This document shows positions 49,408 to 61,229 of a DNA stretch of 64,000 bases, piece by piece. The translations under genes were made by a program, and so were the position numbers. This stretch comes from Armigeres subalbatus. Taxonomy: Eukaryota > Arthropoda > Insecta > Diptera > Culicidae. The stretch covers positions 257,303,679 through 257,367,678 of the forward strand of contig NC_085139.1 in the NCBI RefSeq assembly GCF_024139115.2. Reading direction: 5' to 3'. Every line of letters begins with the position of its first letter. Position 1 is the first letter of the stretch. The notes beneath the pieces are model-generated. The model did no database searches. It was not told where the DNA came from and saw nothing but the letters and a program-made list of their open reading frames with translations.

Positions 49408-49819
49408 CGAAATTTCCATTTTTTAACATCCGGTAAACGGTGTGAATAGATTAATTTAATGTTTCAATTATTTATATTTTGAAAATATTTAGAAAGTTAT
49501 GTACACAATATTTTCCGACCCACCAGCAAGTGTGAATTCTAAAAATTGGCCCCTGGGTTTGAAAACGTTGGACAGGGTTGTTGCACAGGGTTTGAAAAGA
49601 AGGCAGGTGTGGTGGGAACCTCTCAACCAGATTTGAGACACATGTTCTCTGTTCTAAGGGAACGATTATAGGGAGTAGGAGTGTTGTTACAGTGAACTCT
49701 CCCTTACTCGATATTGAAGGGACCATCGAGTTAGGGAGGTATCGAGATAGGGAACACTTTTATATTTGGCCGAATGACGTTTAGCCGAACTGGTTGAATT
49801 TGTTTCCTTATTAAGTGAA

Positions 49820-50095
49820 GTAAGAAGAGAGACTTTCGAAGTGAATGTTGAACAGCGAGAACTGAGAAGTGAGAAATGAGATTTTCGAAATGAGTACAGA
49901 GTAGTAAGAAGTGAGTACTGAGAAACGGAAGTGAGTATTGAGTAGTGAGATGTGTGCAGTAACATGAGGGTAGTGGAAAGTGAGAAATGAGAAGTGAGAA
50001 GAAAGTGGTGAGAAGTGAGTTGTGATAGTTGCAAAGTTAGAAGAAGGAAGTGAGTAGTGAGGAAAACAGAAGCAAGTGGTGAGAAGGAGACAAGG
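49820..50095. repeat. GTGAGAAGTGAG-type polypurine repeat
   Basis: Degenerate units of GAGAAGTGAGAAATGAG run along the plus strand. This is the reverse complement of the longer array at 52,470-53,312 in the same element. Confidence 0.85.
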
Positions 50096-50699
50096 GTGTC
50101 TCACATAGAATAAATTGAATTTATCTGCCGAAAATTAACCAAGCAACTGAATCGACTTTAATTCGATTTAAACTGAAACTTATTGAAAGCCCAATTGTTG
50201 ATTTTAGCAACACAACGAATCATTGACATATTTTTGCAAATCGAACAGTGAGTGATTGTAAACACGTTGCATTTCGTTGCACGGTGTTCGTCGTAGATCA
50301 GGAATTACATACAAAATTATTTTTTCAAATACCAGAATCTTGACCAGAATGCATCGCTTGGAAGCGCAAATATGCAACAGCTTGCGTTCATCCCTTCCTT
50401 TCAAAGGAACATTTATTGATTACATTTTTGAAACCGGAAAACACTTCGTGCTGCTTAGAACATTTCCTTCGGCGATCAGCCCTGACCCTTATTTAATCCG
50501 ACATATTTCGCCTGTTGGATAGATCATAAACCCGCATATACCATCATCTAATACTAATCATTTTAGTGAAAATATCTGAAGAATAATTGCTATAATTCTG
50601 TTTAGATCGATTCTATATTTACAGTTACTTGCTAGCAAAAGTTAATGATTACCAATCCGGAGATGGTGATATCTCGGCCTGGTCACGGATGTTTTCGAA
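50096..50699. other. No gene recognised
   Basis: This is AT-rich interior sequence of the large TA element. A frame near 50,277-50,522 has no recognisable domain. Confidence 0.45.
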
Positions 50700-51456
50700 T
50701 ACCGTCGTTCGGGGTGACATTGGGCCTAGGGGGTAAGATTGGGCCAAAAACAAAAAATGTATTCACTTTAAATTTATCTTAGAAACTGTTATGAATTTTG
50801 ATTAAAACTTTACACCGTTCGAAATTATAGTAAAATTCACGTCTAGGAAATCACAAAACAAATTCCAAGAACTAATTGTGCTCGTACCATAATGCTTGGG
50901 ATTTAAATGTAAAACTATTGATCGAATGAACCCGTATTAAAATAGTGTCAGTAATGCCCCACAAATCTATTACATAACTAGTTTTTAGATCGATGGATAC
51001 CTGGTTATCATGTTACGATAATCTGTTGTTGTTTTATCGAATTTCATAAATATTTATATAGCAATTCTGTTTTTTTGTAGCAACGAGCAATGCACGCTGA
51101 AAAGGGGTGAGATTGGGCCAAGCCTTTGGTTGATTTGCCATACATAGTTGGTAAGAGCCGTAATGTAGGCAATTATTTTTAATGAACGATTGAATCGTTG
51201 CATCGTCACCGCTGAACTTTATTGTACTTGGCCCAATGTCACCCCCTGTGAGGGGTGAGAATGGGCCAATTTTAAACAACATATAACTTTGAAGAATTTC
51301 CCTCATTTATTATTTTTTCCCCACACAGTGGTAAATTCGTTGTTCAAGCTTGTACCAAACTAATTAAAACTTGATTCCAATGTTAACTACTAGAGCTTTG
51401 TAACATTTATTTGGAGCATACCACATTTTGGCCCAATGACACCCCCGTTGGCGGTA
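50700..51456. mobile_element. MITE with TACCGYC-type ends, 757 bp
   Basis: The left end reads TACCGTCGTTCGGGGTGACA. The right end in reverse complement reads TACCGCCAACGGGGGTGTCA. Both continue into TTGGGCC. The end motif GGGGTGAGA(T/A)(T/G)GGGCCA recurs internally near 51,100 and 51,250. Its ends match the 201-bp element at 7,169. There is no coding region. Confidence 0.8.
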
Positions 51457-52349
51457 CTACGTTGTCCACCTCCTGGGAATGGTTCCGTTCCAATGTGCTT
51501 ACCATACAAGCTACAAATTCATGCAATGGCAGGCATAGAATAGGTGAAAAGAGCTTTCAATTGTTAATAAATTGGAAATTGGGTCAAGTTCCAGTTGGAA
51601 CCTAGAAATGAAGTTAAAGGAACGCCTAACAAAAAGTAATCGATAAGTTTAAAGCGATCGTTTCGTTCAGTTGGTCCTAAAGCGTCTGGTAACTAACAAA
51701 AATTGATTTGCGAAAAGCTCTAGCAAGACAAGACATTTTTCTAGTATTAGTATCTAGTGTCGAGAATTTAACTCGATACAAAAGACAAAATTCAACGGGC
51801 GTGTTTATCGATGTTTTTAGATTTAATTAGTGGACGATTCCAAATATACGTTTATTTTTAAACACAATGGAATTCCCGAAACACTTAAATGCTGCTTTCT
51901 TCAAAAGTGCTTTGTACCGCAAATCCTTTCTATTTCAATTTGTTTGCCACCCTTGTATATACATTTCATTCAATTAGAGCATTCAAACACCTACAGCTAC
52001 AGGCACAAACGCTGCATCCTGCAGTCCAGAATATGTAGCCTAAAATATGGAAACATTATATTAATAAATGATGTTATAGATTGGAATCAAAGATCCTGAA
52101 ATTTCGCAAAATTTTGTTTTGTTGGTGAAAAACTTGAGTTGAGTCTTTGACACGTGAAAATCCACGATTGCTTTGTCAAAATTACAGTTCAATAGAAAGA
52201 AACTGTTCTGTTAAAACGAAAATGGTACGTTGCAATATTGATCAAACAGTATCATATCAGGAATCAATGCCATTCGCTTTGAATCGACTTTATCTCGATT
52301 GATATTCGCTACGATCAATAGCAGTGAGATACCCTTGGAAGGAGAGATG
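51457..52349. other. No gene recognised
   Basis: Interior sequence of the large TA element with no repeat unit or domain I can name. Confidence 0.45.
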
Positions 52350-53312
52350 ATAATTATGTGGTGAGAAGCGAGATGTTAAGTAGTCAGAAATGAGTGGAGA
52401 GATATAAGGCAAGAGAAGGAAGACAGAAGAAGGAAGAGAAAAAAAAAGAAAAAAAGAAAGAATATCGTTTCACACTTCTTGTTCCTCGGTCCTCACTTCT
52501 CACTTCTTACTACACCCTTCTCAGAACTTACTTCTCATTCCTCATTTCTCACTTTTAACTCTTCACTACTTATTTCATACTTCTCTCTTCGCACATTTCG
52601 CTTCTCATCTCCCTTTTCCCACTACTCACTTTTCACTATTAATTTCTCACCTCACACTTCGCACATCTTATTTCTCACTTCTCACTTATAACTCCTTATA
52701 TCTCACTTCTGACTTCTTATTTCTCACTTATCACTTTTCACTTCTAACTTTTCACTTCTTACTTACTTACTTACACTATTCCTTCGATATTAGTACTTTT
52801 AACCTCTCACTTTTCCCCTCTCATTTCTCACTTCCAACTTCTCACCTCTCACTTCCTACTTCTCATTTCTCACTCTACATTTCTCACTCTACATTTCTCA
52901 CTCTACATTTCTCACTTTTCACTTCTCATATAGCTTCCTATATCTCACTTCTGTCTTCTCATTTCTTACTTATCACATTTAACTTCTAACTTCTGACTTT
53001 AAACTTCTCACTTCTCCTTTCATACTTTTCAGTTCTAATAACTCTCTTCGCACACCAATTTCTCATTTCTCACTTTGTATTTTTCACTTCCTATCACTTA
53101 TTTCTCACTTTCTATTTCACAATTCTCACTGCTCATATCTAACTTCTCATTTTACACTTCTCATTTTAATTTCTCACTTCTAACTTTTTCCTCTCTCACT
53201 TCTCATATCTCATGCCTCATATCTCACTTCTTATTCTTCACTGCCTACTTCTTATTTCTCATATCTCATTTCTCACTTCTCGCTTATCACTTTTCACTTC
53301 TAACTTATAACT
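52350..53312. repeat. CTCACTTCTCATTTCT-type polypyrimidine repeat
   Basis: From 52,350 to 52,470 the strand is purine-rich (GAGAAG, GAAGGAAG). At 52,470 it flips to pyrimidine-rich units of CTCACTTCTCATTTCTCAC that run to 53,312. The array is imperfect, with a period near 8-16 bp. Confidence 0.88.
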
Positions 53313-53502
53313 ATGCCGTGCATGTGAACTGTTTCTGACAGCATCGAGTTAGCGAGGTGAAAATGCTTTGGAAAATTACATCGACTTAGAGAGTATTGAG
53401 TAAGGAAGATATCGACTTACGGAACGAGCGCAGTATACTAGAATCAAGGGACTTTGAATTCCACCGAGTTAGAGAAAATATCGAGTTAGGGAGGTTCACA
53501 TT

Positions 53503-56500
53503 TAAATGAAATATTTTTCAGGAAACGAGTACATATTAGGAACGACACTTGTTTCCAATCCCGAGCAAATCCGGGTACAGAAAGCAAGTAATAAAATTAA
53601 TGTCTCACCAAATTACCTGAATTTTTTTTAAATGTCAAGGCAAAATCCAAACGTGTTGCCAATTCTATAAGTAAACAACTTTTTTGGAAGGAAAACAAAG
53701 CGAGCCGCAGAATCAAATTTTCGCCGTAGTTTCCTATCTCTTCTGTTGGTACCATAACTGTCCAACCGCATTGTAGTTCAACTGAAATGACGTAAATTTG
53801 ACCCATCATCAATATTTAGCCATGACTCGTACCTAGTTATTATCTTTTTCATTATGCGTCACATTTAATTTGTGCCATAATTTCCTCCACGTTGTGACAT
53901 TGATTGAACCAGATTGATTCAATTTCATACTGCTGTCTTCTTTCCCAAGGTCGGCATCCGTCGATGGTCTCCAATCCTCATGGGACTTAGTCCAATCTCT
54001 CACCAATGTCGTATCGTTACACGTTTAGACGTGGTCCCGATGAACAACAGAATGCTCTGCCAATGTAACTCGGTACTTTATACACTGACTGGTGTCACTT
54101 TTTACGCTACGGATTGCTTTTGCTTGTTTCTAGACTTTGGATTCAACGAAACTCAATTAACCCACGAAAAAATCAACTTCACTCATCTGCCCACCAATGC
54201 TGTTTTATTGTAATTTTTAGAGCCAAGCAAGCCATGACTTCACAGCAAGCAATGAACATGAATTCGGCTGCTGCTGTTGATAAACGACTACATCATCTGG
54301 CAATGTCGATCTTTATGTGTTTCTGGCTTCGATTAGATCTCAGTATCGACAAAATTAACTCAATTTAATCCGGCTGACAGCTACATTATTGCGCCAAAGA
54401 TCGTAATCGCATTCGACTGGTGGTGGTGGTGGCAGAGAATGCGGTTAAAAGCCAAATTTGTCTTCGCCACTGGTTCCAAAACTACGCGGGTCGCATCAGA
54501 CAAGCAGATCCCCTTACTAAGGATCAAAAAGTGCCGAAAAGCGATTTATAATAACAGGCCGTTTCACTTGATTATCCGATGACGCTCCATTCTAATGTGG
54601 CATTGGTGGCTGTCAATTCTAATCTCAAATCGCACCAAACCAGTGTTTAGAAACCCCTGGTGTACGCGACCAGAAATCAGATGCGTGCGTTTCCAATTTG
54701 AGCATGAAAGAAGAAAGAGACCGACGCCACAATCTACCGGACCGGGCGGACTCGCAGACAGTGATCGATTTGAGCGGTCCGTTGTCGTTGCTTGGTTGGG
54801 CTGCTGTCATAATCGTGAACCTTCTAATTCGAGTCATGATTAAGGAACTGTGTTGCGGCTGCCACGCCACGCGCCTTGGTCCATAAATAGAGAAAAAACG
54901 TGCGGTGGGGGACAGGCGGGACAGAAAGTGCGGCAGCAAACGTGTAAATTTGTTCACCGTGTTTACATTCCATTGCCCGAAAGGTCCATATTATCATGAT
55001 GTATGCGCGCGGCGGATGATGACGACGAAGACGGTGTTTACCGGTTTGGTCTCGCCAGACTTGAGATCTGTGTTGACTAATGCTGGAAGCTTGTTAATAA
55101 TTATGCTCACCCGAAGCCGAGTTCCTTTTATGGGAAACGCACAACATGACAGTCAGTGTGTACACGATTATATGGGGGAAACATGGGTTCAAATGTAGCA
55201 GGGTTTGGGTTGGATTCGGAATAGTGCGACATGGCAATTTATCTTAGCCAAGGAGCTGCCTTGCTCCGGCAAGGAACGACACAGTGCTTAATATTTGGAT
55301 TTTTGGATTGCAAAAAGGTCGCCATACAAGTTCCATTATCTATGCGGTGAACTAGCAAATGAAATGTACCAAGTCGTGAAAAAGCCCATTTCCATTTCCC
55401 CAGCTGATGGACCGTTGCAAACGGGAGTGTTACTGTTTGACCTGCCACGTTCTCTGCAAGCCACCATATATTGGGATTGATACAGAATTCTTGAAATAAT
55501 TATCTGGTATCCCTGTTTGACTATGTCATTTGTGGACGGCCTCATTCTGTGGGACAGTGCTGGCAGCAACACTAAGTTTCAAAGCTAATCTGACAACACT
55601 GGTCGACAGTGAAATTGTCTTCGCGATGCTCATGTGCTGCAAATAGGCCTACCAGGGGAATCGATAGTTTTGGATATTGAAAACTTTTCAACAGCATAGA
55701 AGTATAAACGCATATGGAGACGCATGGTACATTTGTGCAATTATTTATCTGATGACTAAACTTTTTATGCCAATTTCATCACATCCAATTAATTTAATAA
55801 ATGAATAAGTGTGCAAACATTAAATGTATGCCAACTTATAATAAGGGAAACCTGAACCTGATTGCATGTTGGGTAGAACATGTTCTGGGTTATTTTTTTT
55901 CCTGTTCGGGTGTGCCACTGCGACCTGTTATTACATCTATTGTAGCGTTACCCGTATCCTTAGTGTTAAAGTGCATGTCGAATTACTTCATTACTGCAAT
56001 GCAGTATCGGTTTCGATACAGTTGTTGTTTTGTTTTCTCAAGAGCACCATGACAAGGTCCCGCTATTTAGACCCTTCACAGAGAGCAATCCCATTGAAGG
56101 TGCGCCCCTTATCATTAGGAAATCAATCCTTTCTTGAAAAAACAGAACAGTGATACTGTTTTTGGCAATGCATCGGAGCCCTAGCCACATCCTTGTCTTG
56201 CTTCTAGAATATCACCAGTAAAACAATGAAACCCGGGATTTAGCTCTGTCTACAAGACCATTTCAAGCAAGAGAATTTGTTCAGTAATAAGAACTTCCGT
56301 GTGTTCCTCTCACTACAATTGTTCACCATTTCAAGAAGAGTTAGTACGTATTTAAACCCCTAACTCGATTTTTCCAGCAGTCAGTTCAGCCTAGGACCGG
56401 GTACCGAGGTTTTTTAACTAATTGCTTGAAAAGCTGTTTCCGCTGCATACAGTCTAGCCTCAAAAAAGAGGAATTCGAGTCTTTCAACTGTCTGCAAGGT

Positions 56501-57400
56501 AACATTAATTATGTTCTATTTCTGAGACTGCTGTTGGTAGCGGGGACTAAATACGATGAATCCTTAATTACCACAACTTATTGCCCTAGCTAGAAAAATG
56601 GATTAAGCTACACACCAAAAAAATCTCATTTTTATAAGGGACGCAATTCTTTAAGCTGACGTAATCAACCGAGATGCATATCCAATCATAACATAATATT
56701 GTGTCATATTGGCCTCAGACACCCAAAACAATATATTTGCCGCATCATTCTGTCATCAAATACCGAATGCCAGATATTAAATGCTTCTTATTACCAAATG
56801 GCTTAAATTTACAGTAAGAATGACTGAAATCCAAAGCTTCCCGAAACAAACAAGGTGACCCATGAATACAAGATGAGCACTGTTTTCGTTTCTCCTTTTT
56901 CACCTTCAGCGCAGTTGCAATGAACAAGCAGTGGATGGGCTGATGATTCCCCATATTCATGAAATTGCCCTAAAGCCCTTGCGTATCATGTGTAATAAAA
57001 ATTAGTTTGATGCAGATGTGCTAGGATATCCAAATTTCTCTGGAGTTCAGATTAATGAGTTTCTCCAGAAAAAAAACTATCAAAAGTTCCTTCAGGAATT
57101 CCCCCGGAAGACATGATGGGTTGATTTCGATTGAATACCAAGCGTAATTGACATTGGTAGACCATTCTATTCGAATTCCACGAGTTTGGAGAAGTAGACC
57201 AATTGGTCTGAACTCCAGTGCAATTTGGAGAACATCTGCATTAAACTGACATTTAAACTGCATATATTCCGTAAGGGCTTTAGGGGGTGAATGAACATTC
57301 TGGGCTGATTTTCGTTATGAAGCTCTTACGAATCTGAAAATTTTACTCATATTGGAGTTGGTATGTCGAAATTTTTTGTATTCTGAATGACAGCACCCGT
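53503..57400. other. No gene recognised
   Basis: This is the longest stretch without a recognised element. Parts, for example 54,590-55,200, look single-copy and moderately G+C-rich. A tiny fragment near 57,085-57,115 (GTTCCTTCAGGAATTCCCCC) resembles the 24-bp minisatellite. I see no convincing exon, RNA gene or promoter. Confidence 0.45.
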
Positions 57401-57923
57401 CCCGACTAGAACGTCATATCAAAATTATATCAACATATGTTATTATGTTATATTAATTTTTTACAACAAAATTTGTTAGCAACATGGTGCAGAAAGTTGT
57501 TAAAATATCTAAATTTCTATCAACACTACTAGAAACAAAAAACTATCAAATTTTGTTATAATTTTATCATAAAAATAACATATTTTGTTAGAAATTTATC
57601 ACAGAATCAGATACAAAATATGTTGTCATCTGTGCAGTTGAAATTTTTACAGGTCGTGATAGGTCTCCAGATTGTGACTGTGATCAAATTGTATCAGCGT
57701 TGTGATATCTATGGCTGGAAGACTTTGCGCTACATCTATTTTGATTGCCTACTATGTATTGGGCAATTAGGTGTTGAGCATTTTCTAAATCATATTATGA
57801 TAAAATCCTGTTACAACATTCGAAAGATAAAGGCTACTAACAACAAAATTGTATTAAAATAAGTTATAAATATCACAATATGTTAAAATTGTGTTTAGTT
57901 TTAGTTATGCTCTTCTAGTCGGG
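57401..57923. mobile_element. MITE with CCCGACTAGAA inverted ends
   Basis: The left end CCCGACTAGAA and the right end TTCTAGTCGGG are perfect inverted 11-mers. The interior is AT-rich with many TTTTGTTA and TATCAAAAT motifs and no ORF of note. A truncated inverted copy follows at 58,114. No target duplication is clear. Confidence 0.8.
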
Positions 57924-58113
57924 GTACTCCAGCCGATCTTGAGAAAAAAAACATAAGCATTCCTAGAAACATAACAAACCAGCAAAATACAGAAAACTAG
58001 ATGAGGTGCATAAGACCACCGTGAAAGGATAAAGAGAATCGTTTAGAAGATGCCCGGGAACCTGCTGTTTGAAATCATGGTTCCAATCTAATGATTTCTA
58101 GACCAACAGGTTA

Positions 58114-58336
58114 CCCGACTAGAAGCGCATAACAAAAATTGAACATAATTTTAACATATTGTGATATTTATAACTTATTTTGATACAATTTTGTTCTCAG
58201 TAACCATTATCTTTCAAATGTTGTAACAGGATTATATCATAATATGATTTGAAAAATGCTTAACACCGAATTGCCCAACAGTAGCTAATTAAAATAGATG
58301 TAGCAAAGTCTCCAGCCACAACGCTGATATAATTTG
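58114..58336. mobile_element. Truncated inverted copy of the CCCGACTAGAA MITE
   Basis: It begins CCCGACTAGAAGCGCATAAC and matches the reverse complement of 57,680-57,923 throughout, including CAACATTTGAAAGATAA-type and CAACGCTGATA blocks with point differences. Similarity ends near AATTTGA at 58,336, just before the likely start of the BEL element. Confidence 0.8.
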
Positions 58337-59190
58337 AGAAGGTTGTCTTATTTGTAATGTTGTTTGTTAGCCGACGCGCGTCTAGCTCACTTTCCAGTAT
58401 CACCTTAATAAATCTACTACTACACTTTAAAGTTTTTCTAAATACGGGAGGCTATTAATCACCACATGGGAGGTATGATAATAGATAAGAGGAGAATAGA
58501 GGACAAAAACAAAGATAGATAGTTAGCAAGTCAAAGCCAATTGATATTTCAAACAATTAAGAATAATTTGTTTCCCATAGTCATAGCATTTCTATAAAGT
58601 TGTTTGAAGCGGTGATAATAATTTAGAGCCGGTAAGCCATGAATGTTATATCGAATCAGATAAATAACCGATATGTGATTCATAACTAGGTTTTACACTA
58701 CTGGTGCCCGCAAGTTGAATTCCCAACCGTTAGACTGTTAGAGTACCGCCAATCATTGTGAAGAAGTACTAGACTACACAGGTGAGATTGATAATTATGA
58801 GTGCAACATGAATTATGCTCATTAATCTATCATTAGGCCGCTCGAGTCCAGCACATGCAGTAGTTCCAGAACGAAGCAATTTTGATTATATACAGGAACT
58901 AAACGTAAGTGCTCATAAAGTTCATTGTCAATTCTATGTCACTTCTTGCACAGGGTTCACCCCACACTTTTCAAACGGAACAGATGCTATGAACTAATAA
59001 TGAATTAAAATAATTTACCCCCTATCACACAAATAGTTAACGTTAAGAATATTATAACTGATACACAACATAATATGTCATTCAACAGGAAAATTATATT
59101 CTTCCAAAACCGAGCTGTTTGCGTTTGTATTTCCTGCCGGTCGAAGAATAGTATTTCGGAAAATAACTCCCGTTGAAACGACTTTCAACA
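58337..59190 (+). promoter_or_regulatory. Candidate 5' long terminal repeat and leader
   Basis: This non-coding stretch lies between the truncated MITE and the Gag start. TGTTGTTTGTTAG near 58,359 and TTTCAACA at 59,183-59,190 are possible TG and CA boundaries. The 3' repeat needed for comparison is outside the window, so the boundaries are guesses. Confidence 0.3.
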
Positions 59191-59237
59191 TTATATAATT
59201 TTCGTTTATCGGACGTTTGGTGACTGAGTCGAGCGTG

Positions 59238-60118
59238 ATGTCTAATCGTGGAAGTGCTAAATCGGGCGAGAAGAAGGATAAAGGTGCGCGCAAAAAGTCA
59301 GATGTGGGTGGTCAAAGTGCTGGTGGTAGTGAGATTCCAGAGGTAGTAGTGGTGGATGAAACTGTGGAGGGATTTTCGTGCAAGACGTGCAGAGGAGCGG
59401 ATACGAAGGAGATGGTCCAGTGTGACAAATGCGACGGGTGGTTCCATTTCTCCTGTGTGGGTGTATCCGGAGACATCGCCGACACAAGAGCTGGAGTTGT
59501 ACTTACTGCGTTACAGCGACATGGGTCCAGCGAACTAAGGCGGCTTCGGAAAACGTCGCCAAGCAGGATGACGACAATCGGGATCGCAGGTCAACGAGAA
59601 ACCAGCCAATCGGTAACATCGTAACAAGCACGCGCACGAATCTAGTGATTCCTGCAGCAAATGGAGTTCGAACATCCACCTCTCTGGATCAAAATCCCGT
59701 TAACAGTGCGCCAACACCCGCGATCGGTCAAACAAAGACCGATCAGCAGAAGCAACAGTGGGAGTTTCCTGATGGAAACAGTCGGAATGTGGACCTTCCG
59801 GTTGTGGACGCCGCCAAAGCATTGTCGGAGTGCTCCATTTCGTCATCGGAGAAGTCGGCGGTAAAACGTGCAAAGCTAGGGCTTATGCGACTACAGGAGG
59901 AAAGAGAATTTCAGAAGCAGCAGGAAGAGCGGCGTAGAATCGCCGAAGCGAAAGCAGCGGATGAGCATCGTAAGTTCCTGAAAGAGAAGTACCGACTGCT
60001 AGAAGAAGCGTTGAGCGAGAAGGGTCAAGAAGAAGTGAGAAAGGATCGAAAGCCGCAGCGAAACCTCGAACCGAGTGGGCGAATGGGTACAGCGAGCATG
60101 CCAAGCACAGCAAATTGA
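59238..60118 (+). pseudogene. BEL/Pao Gag N-terminal part with PHD finger
   Basis: The ATG at 59,238 is the first in frame. The protein begins with a Lys/Ser-rich segment and then a PHD-type zinc finger: C-x2-C, ten residues, C-x2-C, then W-F-H-x2-C, and after a break S-W-S-C-x2-C. All eight zinc ligands are present, but the last pair lies in a different frame, so there is a single frameshift near 59,483. A Gln/Glu/Arg-rich probable coiled coil follows at about 59,860-60,060 (REFQKQQEERRRIAEAKAA). The frame ends at 60,116-60,118. PHD fingers usually bind histone tails; in a Gag they may guide chromatin targeting, which is inference. Confidence 0.75.
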
Positions 60119-60165
60119 ATCGGAAGCGGATGGTTGTCACAGAGATAACCTACACCGCCCCTTGA

Positions 60166-61226
60166 CAACACAGAGCCAACTCACCTAACGGGCGGTTCGA
60201 ACAGCAACGCATTCGTTTCGAATCAGATGCCCAAGCCGGATTCACTAGTAATGCGGAAATCGGTCTGCGATCCTCCCAATTCCAACAATTTCACCCGGCA
60301 ACCGTAGCTGCAAGGCAGCCATCGCAATCAAGATTCTCCAATCAATTCCGTCAAGGACAGCCTTCCTATCTAGTAGGCAATCCATACAGCTCAACGATAA
60401 GGCCGCCATTTAATTCTACTACCTTCGATGGACAAGTCCTAGCTCCACCGGCCTGTTCTACTGGAGTTCATCAGCCGAACCTTCAAAGCGGCATCCACGC
60501 CTTTCCCGGATCGTTTCACGAGGAGTCTCGAGACGAATTCCAGCTTTCTCGTTCCCAAGTGGCGGCCAGACAAGCCGTTCCCAGGGATTTACCAACGTTT
60601 TCCGGGAATCCTGAAGAGTGGCCGATATTCCTGTCAATGCTCAATCGTACGACCGTGATGTGTGGGTTCACCGAGGAGGAGAACTTAGTTCGGCTACAGA
60701 AAAGTCTGAAAGGGAAAGCTTACGAAGCTGTAAAAAGTCGTTTAATGTTCCCCGGGAACGTAACAGGCATTCTGTCTACCTTGAAGATGATGTTCGGGCA
60801 ACCCGAAGTCATCATTCAGTCGCTGATAGGGAAAGTGAGCGCTCTACCGGCTATCAGGGAAGACAAGTTGGGCACACTGGTCGATTTCGCCGTACACGTA
60901 CCAAAACTTCTGTGCCACCGTAGACGCGTGTGGACTGCAGGAGTATATGTACAACGTCACGTTACTTCACCAGCTGGTTAGCAAGCTACCACCATCGCTC
61001 AAACTCAACTGGGCGCAGCATCGTTTAACGATGCCTACAGCTAACCTGGCGACTTTCAGCAGCTGGATCTACGCCCTAGCAGAAGCCGCCAGTGTCGTCA
61101 CGTTTCCGTCGTCGATGCAGTCTGAAAAGCTTACCCATAGCGAAGCTCGTGGCTCCAAAAAGGTAATGCGTACCTCAGCGCCCATTCCGAGACACCGTCT
61201 ATCGAGGAGAATAATAAAACTTTGCT
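60166..61226 (+). pseudogene. BEL/Pao Gag core (DUF1759-like)
   Basis: A frame open from 60,166 carries a Gln/Ser/Pro-rich linker, then LPTFSGNPEEWPIFLSML, LVRLQKSLKGKAYEAV and the LMFGQPEVI-type segment. This L-P-x-F-x-G-x-x-x-x-W pattern marks the DUF1759 core of Pao retrotransposon Gag, the particle-forming region. Near 60,905 the frame shifts and continues with YNVTLLHQLVSKLPPSLKL and WIYALAEAASVV before a stop near 61,226. It joins Gag part 1 only after another break at 60,116-60,165. In an intact element this would be part of one Gag-Pol reading frame. Confidence 0.8.
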
Positions 61227-61229
61227 GAA

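Larger units (their letters stand above)
49690..53500. mobile_element. Large TA-type element with GAGTTAGGGAGG ends
   Basis: The left end starts after TA with CAGTGAACTCTCCCTTACTC. The right end in reverse complement reads GTGAACCTCCCTAACTCG, so the ends are inverted with small indels. The motif ATCGAGTTAGGGAGG and variants are reiterated inside both ends (49,725-49,760 and 53,340-53,497). The terminal CTG-TA on the right is not intact. The interior contains inverted CTCACTTCT-type arms and a nested MITE, and no transposase. Pogo-like membership is inference. Confidence 0.7.

Noticed and set aside
50204..50522. Overlapping frames on both strands
   Set aside because: Neither has a recognisable domain and both lie inside a transposon.
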